Source: Phycisphaerae bacterium
GTDB lineage: Bacteria; Planctomycetota; Phycisphaerae; Sedimentisphaerales; SM23-30
NCBI GenBank assembly: GCA_021736565.1
Contig: JAIPFO010000067.1
Span: 1-12,784 of the forward strand
Length of the DNA: 12,784 nt
Direction of reading: 5' to 3'
Position numbers and translations under genes: made by a program. Shown here in pieces: positions 6,269 to 12,080 of the stretch (positions are counted from its first letter, which is position 1; each line of letters begins with the position of its first letter). The notes below the pieces were generated by a model that saw only the letters and a program-made list of their open reading frames with translations, ran no database searches and was not told where the DNA came from.

Positions 6269-7459
6269 TTACGGCAGGGCCGCCAGAAATTTATCATTCG
6301 ACGAATGCTGTTTTAACGCCTTGAGCATCATATCCACATCTTTCCCAAACGGCAGATTGTACAAATGACGACGCAAACGGATAATCTTAGCCAGCTTTTG
6401 CTTGCCGATCAGTAATTCCTCTTTTCGCGTGCCCGATTCGCTAATATTAATCGCCGGATACACACGCTGGTTGGCAACTTTCTGGTCCAGTACCAACTCC
6501 ATATTTCCCGTCCCCTTAAATTCATTAAAAATAATGTCATCCATCCGACTGCCCGTTTCGATCAGGGCGGTCGCGATAATCGTTAATGATCCGCCCCCTT
6601 CAATATTCCGGGCACTGCCAAAGATCTGCTTGGGCAACTGCAATGCCCGAACGTCCAGCCCACCGCTCATGGTCCGACCACTCGAAGCGCCCCAACTGTT
6701 GAACGCGCGACCCAGTCGCGTGATCGAATCCAGAAGGACCACCACATCGTTACCATATTCTACCATCCGCTTGGCCTTTTCCATCGCCACTCGGGCCACA
6801 CGCACATGATTATCGATCGTTTTGTCATTGGAAGAGGCGTAAACCTCGCCACTGACGCTTCGACAGATGTCGGTCACTTCTTCAGGACGCTCATCGACCA
6901 ATATGATCATCAGCTTGGCTTTCGGATAGTTCGTCGTGATACTATTGGCGATCTGCTGCAATAATACCGTCTTACCCGTACGCGGCGGTGCCACGATCAG
7001 ACCACGCTGACCCTTGCCGATCGGCGTCAAAAGGTCGATCACTCGCATCCCCAGCGGCTCCGGACCCGTCTCCAGATGCAATACCTCATTCGGGTCGATA
7101 ACCGTGAAATTCTCGAATTTGTCAATTTCATTGTACTCATACGGATTCAAACCATAAATGCTGACCAACTCCGTAACGTAATTCTTACGCCCCTTCTTCC
7201 GGACCGCCTTGGCCTCTATTTCCAGACCTTCACGTAAGCGATACCGCTGAAGCATATCGCGACAGATGAACGGGTCATCTGGCATGATCTTCAAAAACGG
7301 CGGCCCGCATCGTAAATAACCATGGGTTCCCTTGTACTCAAGTACACCTTTTACTAATTTTTCTCTAGCCATTAATTTTATTACTTCTCTTCGTTGATAT
7401 GCCCAATAAGGCATATATTCATAAATATTCCGCGAAACAGTCGTCTTGGACGCTCGCAC
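6269..7459 (-). CDS. rho: Transcription termination factor Rho, compact form
   Basis: Rho is the hexameric RNA-dependent ATPase that dissociates transcription complexes. From the GTG at 7459 it has 396 residues. The cold-shock-like RNA-binding domain covers about 34-105 (THGYLR at 45-50 corresponds to the GFGFLR region of E. coli Rho). The ATPase core has Walker A APPRTGKT (157-164), VDERPEEVTD (188-197), Walker B DVVVLLDSITRLGRAFN (238-254), the Q-loop region MSGGLDVRALQLPKQ (264-278), the R-loop FNEFKGTGNMEL (311-322) and SGTRKEELL (342-350) with the arginine-finger region. The usual N-terminal helical (Rho_N) domain before the RNA-binding domain is absent. The start is uncertain: ATG at 7414 or 7372 (MAREK..., 367 residues) are in frame, none has a good ribosome site, and conserved sequence begins only at residue 34. 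It diverges from the nfeD gene. Confidence 0.97.
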   Translation of the reverse strand: MRASKTTVSRNIYEYMPYWAYQRREVIKLMAREKLVKGVLEYKGTHGYLRCGPPFLKIMPDDPFICRDMLQRYRLREGLEIEAKAVRKKGRKNYVTELVSIYGLNPYEYNEIDKFENFTVIDPNEVLHLETGPEPLGMRVIDLLTPIGKGQRGLIVAPPRTGKTVLLQQIANSITTNYPKAKLMIILVDERPEEVTDICRSVSGEVYASSNDKTIDNHVRVARVAMEKAKRMVEYGNDVVVLLDSITRLGRAFNSWGASSGRTMSGGLDVRALQLPKQIFGSARNIEGGGSLTIIATALIETGSRMDDIIFNEFKGTGNMELVLDQKVANQRVYPAINISESGTRKEELLIGKQKLAKIIRLRRHLYNLPFGKDVDMMLKALKQHSSNDKFLAALP

Positions 7460-7529
7460 TATAATACCGCGTCAGGCCTACAAGCCTTCGCAGGGGAATA
7501 ACACATGCTGTAACCAAACCCCGAAATGA

Positions 7530-7547
7530 TGACTATATCATTAGTCA
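7530..7547 (-). promoter_or_regulatory. Dyad with overlapping extended -10, candidate rho control site
   Basis: TGACTA (7530-7535), TATCAT, TAGTCA (7542-7547) is a perfect 6 bp inverted repeat. On the minus strand it includes TGATATAGT (7540-7532), which fits an extended -10 element directed toward rho, without a clear -35. A protein bound at the dyad would block this promoter. The leader to the GTG at 7459 would be about 65 nt. This is inference from position and symmetry only. Confidence 0.33.
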
Positions 7548-7573
7548 ACACCCACAAAAAAACGTCAAGGAAA

Positions 7574-7756
7574 ACTTCCGCGTCAAAAGCAGATTTGTGC
7601 TTTTCAAATCAGCCTTTAAGATGCTGAAAATAGATTTCAAAATTCTTATAACGTTCTCATCAATGAAAAATTCCACGTCAAAAGCCGGTCGGCAATAGGC
7701 AACTTAGCCCTTAAAATGCCGAGAATGGACTGCAATGTTCTTATGACGCGGACGTC
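7574..7756. repeat. Two degenerate dispersed repeat copies upstream of rho
   Basis: The first copy begins ACTTCCGCGTCAAAAGC (7574) and contains CCTTTAAGATGCTGAAAATAG; its palindromic end is decayed (near 7650). The second begins ATTCCACGTCAAAAGCC (7670), contains CCCTTAAAATGCCGAGAATGG and ends with the intact palindrome GACGCGGACGTC (7745-7756). Block order and orientation agree with the left-edge array and the copies upstream of etfB. Confidence 0.75.
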
Positions 7757-7789
7757 CTGTAAGGGGCAATGTCAGTGGTCTAACTTTCT

Positions 7790-7863
7790 TCTGGATGCTG
7801 ACGTTCAGACTAATCATTCTTCTTACTTTTCCGGGATTTCCTGGTCCCCCCAGCGTCTCCAGA
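7790..7863. other. Long-range imperfect stem in the rho-nfeD gap
   Basis: TCTGGA and GCTG (7790-7800) can pair with CAGC and TCCAGA (7851-7863), leaving a small internal loop and a pyrimidine-rich apical loop of about 50 nt. It could be part of a structured transcript or a DNA binding site. No known riboswitch or small-RNA class was recognised. Confidence 0.25.
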
Positions 7864-7907
7864 AAGGATTCAACTAGGACATAATAGCAGATTAATCGGG
7901 CCCTGGG

Positions 7908-7930
7908 GAGAAAAAAATATTTTTTTTCTC
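7908..7930. terminator. A/T hairpin with T-run in the divergent intergenic region
   Basis: GAG plus seven A, then T-A and eight T plus CTC, make a nearly perfect palindrome, followed on the plus strand by A and a second run of seven T. It resembles a bidirectional terminator and would isolate the divergent promoters from read-through, but no complete gene ends here. It could equally be simple slippage-prone A/T sequence. Confidence 0.35.
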
Positions 7931-8174
7931 ATTTTTTTAAATAATGAACGGTATTAATGTCACTAAGTACCTGATAATAAATAGGTTACGCTCCTCTTGC
8001 CCCTGGGGCTTTCTTTTCGTTTTGATATGGTAAAATTAAAAATAACGGGTATAATGTCCCCTGTGTCTATCAGTCAATTTGCCAGTTTAGAGCCAAAAGG
8101 TGTGATCTGGAAAAGGGACGCCCAAAGAATTGAGGACCCTGACGCCAATTTCGAGGGGCACCTCAAATGTCGTG

Positions 8175-8203
8175 TTGACAACTAAAAAACGTCGATTTAA
8201 AGT
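8175..8203 (+). promoter_or_regulatory. Predicted promoter of the nfeD-floA group
   Basis: TTGACA (8175-8180), a 17 bp spacer and TAAAGT (8198-8203) fit a sigma-70-type promoter. Transcription should begin near 8210, giving a leader of about 33 nt before the nfeD start at 8243. A second TATAAT at 8050-8055 lacks a good -35. Confidence 0.5.
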
Positions 8204-8210
8204 CCGGAGC

Positions 8211-8246
8211 ATGAACCCAAATTACTTGGAACCCCCTCGACAATGA
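8211..8246 (+). CDS. Possible 11-codon leader peptide overlapping the nfeD start
   Basis: An ATG at 8211 opens the reading frame MNPNYLEPPRQ, whose TGA stop (8244-8246) overlaps the nfeD ATG (8243-8245) as ATGA. The predicted transcript start lies at or next to this ATG, so it would be leaderless or nearly so; GGAG precedes it by one base, too close to act as a normal ribosome site. nfeD itself has no visible ribosome site, so coupled re-initiation is conceivable. Such a short frame may also be chance. Confidence 0.2.
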   Translation: MNPNYLEPPRQ

Positions 8247-10555
8247 GAAAAACTATCACCACATTACGAATAATGACAGTCCTCGGGCTACTCACGCTTC
8301 TCACCATCGCCACACCCGGCAACGCCCAAAACCCCATTCCCCTCCCGGATCAGGCCGTGGTCATCAATATTCCACCCAATTTCAGCAGTGACGCACTGCA
8401 GGCAGCAAATCGCCAGATCGACCGGGCCGTCAAACAGGGTGTCAAAACCCTGGTTTTCCGATTTTCAGGCGCAAACCGCTCATTTGACAGCATGTGGAAG
8501 CTGGCCCGCCGAATTGACCAGTTGCACAACGATAATCAAATCCGTACACTGGCGTTTATCCCCGATGAAGCCAGGGGCATGAACCTGCTGGCCGTCATGG
8601 CCTGCAAGGAAATTTACGCCGATGAGTTTGCCCTGATCGGCCAGGTCCTCCCCGCGGTTTCCATTCGAGATCAGGACAAAGGCCAACCCCCCATCGACCC
8701 GCAGAGTGTCATTAAAAAAATGGAGATCTTTGCCAAAGCTGGCGGCCACGACCCGCTTCTGGCACGCGCCATGACCGAAAAACGCATGATCTTGTACAAA
8801 GTCACCCAATCCGGCCAATCGAAACTCGTCGATCAACCCGGCTTCGAAAAGCTCACCGCCGCCGGGTGGAAAATGGCCGGCACCGGCCCACTGGCCGCCG
8901 CCGACCAAATGCTCCTGCTCGATGGCCGAACAGCCATGGAACTTGGCCTGGTCAACCAACTCGCCGCCAGCGAAGAGGTCCTCAAAAAACTGCTCAATCT
9001 CTCCACAACCCCGGTCAAACTCACCGATGAGTCATCGACAGGCGTTGATATGGCCGAAGTCCCTGTGGATGCAAATTCAATCATAATCGCTCAAGACGCC
9101 ACAACGCCAGAGACCAGGACCCCCAAGGCCGTTTTTATTACCTGCTCGGAGATGATCGACGAAGGACTCCTCGAATCCATCAAACGCCGTACCGAAGAGG
9201 CACTCTCCGGCGGGGCAACCTATATCATCTACGAAATGGATACCTACGGCGGCCGGGTCGATAGCGCCCTGTCGATCCATAAATACATCCTGCACGAGGT
9301 CAATAAAAAAGCCCATACCGTCGCCTACGTCCGCACCGATGCCATCTCCGCAGGGGCCCTCATCAGTGTCGCCTGTGAAGATATCATCATGAAGGAAAAT
9401 ACAAAGATCGGCGACTGTGCCCCCATCCAGATGGGTGGCACCATCGAAGGCGTTGAACGCGAGAAGATCGAAACCGTCTTACGCAGCTATTTCGGCGATG
9501 CCGCCAAGAGCAACAATTACCCTGTCGCCATCGTCAAGGCAATGGTCACGGTGAAAATCGAGGTCTGGCAGGTCAAAAACCTCCAAACCGGAAAGAATGA
9601 ATATTTCCAGGGAGACCAACTCGCCAATCTGGACTCGTATGTGTATGACCTGCTGGGAAAAAAACGAATAGATACCGACGAAACCCTGGTCACCCTGGAC
9701 CATGAAGAAGCAACAAAATACGGCCTCTCCCGTACCGTGGTCAAAGGACTCGATAAAGATGCACGCGAAGCTGTCCTGACCTTCCTCGAAAAACGCGATG
9801 ACGTTGCCTTCCCCAGGCCCGCCGACTACATCACCACCAACTGGTCCGAAGAAATGGTCCGCTGGATCACCGGCCCCACGATCAGTGGCATCTTACTCAT
9901 GATCGCGATGCTGGGCATCTACGCCGAACTCAACAGCCCCGGTATCGGACTCCCCGGCGCCGTCGCCGTGGTCGCCCTGGTGATCCTCTTTGGCTGTAAG
10001 TTCACCATCGGTATGGCCAACTGGTGGGAAATCGCCATGTTCGTATTGGGCATAAGCCTACTCATCGCCGAAATATTCGTCATACCCGGCTTCGGCGTCG
10101 CCGGCATCGCCGGGATCCTGCTGGTATTGATCTCACTGATCGCCATGATGGTCGCCAACAAGCCAGGCGAAAACCCGCTGCCCGTGACCGAGTATGACTG
10201 GAACCAATTTACCAACCAGCTGCTGGCCATGATCATTGGCATCGGCGGCTTTATCATCGGGGCTATTCTTATCAGCAGATATCTGCCCAGTATCCCCATG
10301 GCCAATAAGTTAATTCTCCAACCCATGGCCGAATCCGTCACCGACCGCACCGGCTTCGCGCCAGCCCCCTCCGCCGAGATCACCGTACAGGTCGGCCAGG
10401 AAGGTATCGCCTTAAGCAGCCTGCGACCCTCCGGCAGTGCAAAATTTGACGCAAAACGCTTCAATGTCGTCACACGCGGCAGCTTGATCGAAGCCAACCA
10501 AAAAATAAAGATTGTAGCCATCGACGGAAACAGTATAGTAGTGGCGAAAGCATAA
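8243..10555 (+). CDS. Long NfeD-family membrane protease with two ClpP-like domains
   Basis: This is a predicted membrane-bound serine protease of 770 residues. It has a signal peptide with likely cleavage after GNA (28), then a first ClpP/crotonase-like domain (about 36-250). In that domain the expected SAG nucleophile site reads RGMNLLA (111-117), so it looks catalytically dead. A second ClpP-like domain (about 293-510) has MDTYGGRVDSA (332-342), DAISAGALIS (366-375) with nucleophile Ser369, and probable catalytic Lys408, 39 residues later; the spacing resembles the Ser97/Lys138 dyad of archaeal 1510-N. About five membrane segments follow (roughly 543-562, 568-587, 593-613, 617-637, 659-679), then an OB domain (690-770) with LRPSG (727-731). 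Relatives (1510/YqeZ type) pair with flotillin or stomatin proteins, as here, and may cleave membrane or scaffold substrates. The ATG at 8243 gives a complete signal peptide. Confidence 0.93.
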   Translation: MRKTITTLRIMTVLGLLTLLTIATPGNAQNPIPLPDQAVVINIPPNFSSDALQAANRQIDRAVKQGVKTLVFRFSGANRSFDSMWKLARRIDQLHNDNQIRTLAFIPDEARGMNLLAVMACKEIYADEFALIGQVLPAVSIRDQDKGQPPIDPQSVIKKMEIFAKAGGHDPLLARAMTEKRMILYKVTQSGQSKLVDQPGFEKLTAAGWKMAGTGPLAAADQMLLLDGRTAMELGLVNQLAASEEVLKKLLNLSTTPVKLTDESSTGVDMAEVPVDANSIIIAQDATTPETRTPKAVFITCSEMIDEGLLESIKRRTEEALSGGATYIIYEMDTYGGRVDSALSIHKYILHEVNKKAHTVAYVRTDAISAGALISVACEDIIMKENTKIGDCAPIQMGGTIEGVEREKIETVLRSYFGDAAKSNNYPVAIVKAMVTVKIEVWQVKNLQTGKNEYFQGDQLANLDSYVYDLLGKKRIDTDETLVTLDHEEATKYGLSRTVVKGLDKDAREAVLTFLEKRDDVAFPRPADYITTNWSEEMVRWITGPTISGILLMIAMLGIYAELNSPGIGLPGAVAVVALVILFGCKFTIGMANWWEIAMFVLGISLLIAEIFVIPGFGVAGIAGILLVLISLIAMMVANKPGENPLPVTEYDWNQFTNQLLAMIIGIGGFIIGAILISRYLPSIPMANKLILQPMAESVTDRTGFAPAPSAEITVQVGQEGIALSSLRPSGSAKFDAKRFNVVTRGSLIEANQKIKIVAIDGNSIVVAKA

Positions 10556-10572
10556 ATAGACGTTTATAATTG

Positions 10573-10601
10573 TTGACTTTCACACTTTTTTATACGTTAA
10601 T
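10573..10601 (+). promoter_or_regulatory. Weak promoter candidate before the short nfeD
   Basis: TTGACT (10573-10578), a 17 bp spacer and GTTAAT (10596-10601) lie in the 123 bp gap between the two nfeD genes. The -10 is poor. The spacer contains ACACTTTTTT, a motif that recurs before both floA genes. Read-through from nfeD is the simpler explanation for expression. Confidence 0.25.
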
Positions 10602-10678
10602 TCACTGCATCAACAACAAATGAATGATTCAAAAATAAAAAGTACCAAAGCGTACTAATACAAAGAGTAAATAAAACC

Positions 10679-11164
10679 ATGACATTACCCATCATATTAC
10701 TCATCGCCGGGATTTGCGTGATCATCCTGGAAATATTCCTCCCCTCCGGCGGCATTCTGGGCGTTATCGCCGGCATCTCTATTATCAGTGCCATTGGCCT
10801 GGCTTTTATGGAAGATCCCACCTCGGGGGTTATCTTCCTGGCACTCGCCATGGTCTTGGTCCCCATCCTCGTGGTCATCGGATTTAAAGTCTTTCCCAAT
10901 ACCCCCATCGGCAGGCGGGTCATCCTGGCCCCCGCTGCAGAAACCAGCAAAGACCGCGGGGCCGCCGGGGTCAATGACGATGACTATACCCGGCTCATCG
11001 GAAAAACCGGCAAAACGATCACCCCCCTGCGACCCTCCGGCATCGCCGAGATCGACGACGAACGCCTGAGCGTTATCTCCGAAGGCGTCATGGTCGACCG
11101 GGGTGTCGATATTATCGTCATCAGCATCCAGGGCAACAGCATCGTAGTCGAACAACAAGCCTGA
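10679..11164 (+). CDS. Short NfeD-family membrane protein (OB-fold)
   Basis: This short NfeD protein has 161 residues and no protease domain. Three membrane segments (about 3-20, 25-43, 49-69) lead into a linker rich in charged residues (86-103) and a C-terminal OB domain (about 104-159) with GKTGKTITPLRPSG (108-121) and a final QGNSIVVE. The C-terminus resembles that of the long NfeD directly upstream (LRPSG ... GNSIVV in both), so the two are paralogous in this part. Short NfeD proteins typically sit beside FloA-type flotillins and are thought to act with them in membrane microdomains; the molecular role is not established. The ATG at 10679 is preceded by AGAG about 11 nt upstream. A long minus-strand ORF opposite this gene is its antisense shadow. 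Confidence 0.92.
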   Translation: MTLPIILLIAGICVIILEIFLPSGGILGVIAGISIISAIGLAFMEDPTSGVIFLALAMVLVPILVVIGFKVFPNTPIGRRVILAPAAETSKDRGAAGVNDDDYTRLIGKTGKTITPLRPSGIAEIDDERLSVISEGVMVDRGVDIIVISIQGNSIVVEQQA

Positions 11165-11315
11165 GATAGAGGTGTTGCCCCCTAAGTAGCTCAAGCATTT
11201 TGCTTGTGATCAATAACTCGGCGCCAAGCGACTCAAAAACGGCCTGAAAGGCCAGCATAACTAAACCCCACTCAAACGATTATTTCCTGACCACGGAGGG
11301 GTCAAATAACAATAA

Positions 11316-11343
11316 CCGCGGGTGAGCGCAGCGAAACCCGTGG
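11316..11343. repeat. Imperfect palindrome CCGCGGGT/ACCCGTGG
   Basis: The arms 11316-11323 and 11336-11343 pair with one G-T wobble around a 12-base loop, GAGCGCAGCGAA. Motifs of this appearance (ccgcgggtgagcgcagcg and close variants) are, from memory, frequent between genes in planctomycete-like genomes. I cannot confirm that here, and only one copy is present in the window. Confidence 0.45.
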
Positions 11344-11362
11344 CATGCAGTACAAAAACATC

Positions 11363-11412
11363 TCCCCTCCCACCTCACCGCGGGCGTCAGCCCGCTGTGA
11401 GGTGGAAGGGGA
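11363..11412. repeat. Very long hairpin (about 21 paired bases) upstream of floA
   Basis: The arms 11363-11385 and 11390-11412 pair almost completely around the tetraloop GTCA (11386-11389); the mismatches are 11379 with 11396 and 11369 with 11406. The inner stem is GCGGGC/GCCCGC and the outer one includes CCACCTCAC/GTGAGGTGG. No T-run follows on the plus strand; on the minus strand GATGTTTTTG follows. It is the strongest hairpin in the window and could act as an extragenic palindrome, a transcript barrier or a termination signal for the upstream nfeD genes. Confidence 0.7.
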
Positions 11413-11460
11413 AACAGTGAACGCTAAAGAATATATCCAACGAAAACAGATACAAAATAT

Positions 11461-12024
11461 AAATACTGACACTTTTTTTCAAGAAGAAGAAATATGAACA
11501 TATTGTTGATATTGGCTGCAAGAAGCATGAGTACAGAACTAATTGTATTCCTGGTTGTTCTGGGATTCATTATTCTGACCTCTCTTTTTCTCTTACGTGG
11601 TATCATTAAAATTTATATACAGGCTTACGTCAGTGGTTCCCCGGTCACCTTTATGGAACTGATCGGAATGTCCTTGCGTAAGACTCCGCCGCATATGATT
11701 GTTAGTGCCAAAATCATATTAGTTCAGGCGGGTATCATTAATATAACGACTTGCGATTTGGAAAGTGTTTACCTGGCCCGTCAGGACTCCAACGATGTAA
11801 TGGTCTGTGTCAATGCCCTGATCATCGCTCATAAGGACGGTCTTAATTTCAATTTTACTGAAATCCAGGCGCATCATTTCGCTGGCGGCCACGTTATCGA
11901 ACTGGTCCAGGCCATGAATACCGCTCAACAGGCGAAAATGCCTCTAACGTTGGACGAAGCCCGTGCCAATGACCTGGCAGGGCGTGATATTCTGGACGCC
12001 GTCCATACAACGATAACACCCTAA
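11461..12024 (+). repeat. First copy of a tandem duplication covering the floA leader and 5' half
   Basis: Similarity to the following segment (12051-12626) starts in the leader (ATACTGACACTTTTTTT here, ATACTAACACTTTTTTT there). It extends through the coding sequence to ACACCCTAAATTAT here versus ACACCCAAAATTAT there, and then fades. The repeat unit is therefore about 565-575 bp, and the copies are directly adjacent. DNA identity is highest in the SPFH core (for example ATGGTCTGTGTCAATG is identical in both). Confidence 0.8.
11494..12024 (+). CDS. Truncated FloA-like flotillin (SPFH N-terminal half)
   Basis: This protein has 176 residues against about 330 for normal FloA. It keeps the N-terminal membrane segment (about 15-37) and the first part of the SPFH domain with KIYIQA (39-44), ELIGMSLRK (55-63), DLESVYLAR (88-96), HHFAGGHVIELVQAM (126-140) and AGRDILDAVHTT (162-173). 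It lacks the rest of the SPFH domain and the C-terminal oligomerisation region. It is about 74% identical over 138 residues to the next gene. It ends TAA where that gene has Lys182 (AAA). The leader has AAGAAGAAG before the ATG. With no internal stop or frameshift despite clear divergence, and codons richer in A/T than its neighbour, it may be a maintained short flotillin and not a fresh pseudogene. It could join or cap FloA oligomers; that is speculation. Confidence 0.82.
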   Translation: MNILLILAARSMSTELIVFLVVLGFIILTSLFLLRGIIKIYIQAYVSGSPVTFMELIGMSLRKTPPHMIVSAKIILVQAGIINITTCDLESVYLARQDSNDVMVCVNALIIAHKDGLNFNFTEIQAHHFAGGHVIELVQAMNTAQQAKMPLTLDEARANDLAGRDILDAVHTTITP

Positions 12025-12080
12025 ATTATAGCGTTCCTCTACAACTAAACATACTAACACTTTTTTTACGGAGAATTAAA

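Larger units (their letters stand above)
7460..8242. other. Divergent intergenic region between rho and the long nfeD
   Basis: This 783 bp stretch contains the control regions of both gene groups: a dyad and extended -10 on the rho side (7530-7547), two repeat copies (7574-7756), a long-range stem (7790-7863), an A/T hairpin (7908-7930) and a promoter for nfeD (8175-8203). A 62-codon plus-strand ORF (7997-8185) has no ribosome site or similarity that I recognise and overlaps the promoter, so it is not called. Confidence 0.6.
11165..11493. other. Gene-free gap with a cluster of hairpins before floA
   Basis: This 329 bp stretch contains at least five inverted repeats in 220 bp: CAAGCA/TGCTTG (11192-11206), GGCCT/AGGCC (11241-11253), TGACC/GGTCA (11288-11304), CCGCGGGT/ACCCGTGG (11316-11343, one G-T pair) and a very long hairpin at 11363-11412. 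No ORF is credible. The last 80 bp are A+T-rich and lead into the floA leader. The segment resembles a block of extragenic palindromic repeats and differs in sequence from the 94 bp family. Confidence 0.65.

Noticed and set aside
7997..8185. Plus-strand ORF of 62 codons before nfeD
   Set aside because: No ribosome site, no similarity that I recognise, non-standard start, and its end overlaps the predicted nfeD promoter.
10697..11194. Minus-strand ORF of 165 codons opposite the short nfeD gene
   Set aside because: It is the antisense of an NfeD gene with clear family motifs, and its product is a low-complexity Asp/Gly-rich sequence typical of antisense frames in G+C-rich genes.
11494..12024. 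Sequencing or assembly error making floA appear split
   Set aside because: The second copy has its own leader, ribosome site and complete N-terminus, and the copies differ at many positions, so this is a true duplication and not one broken gene.
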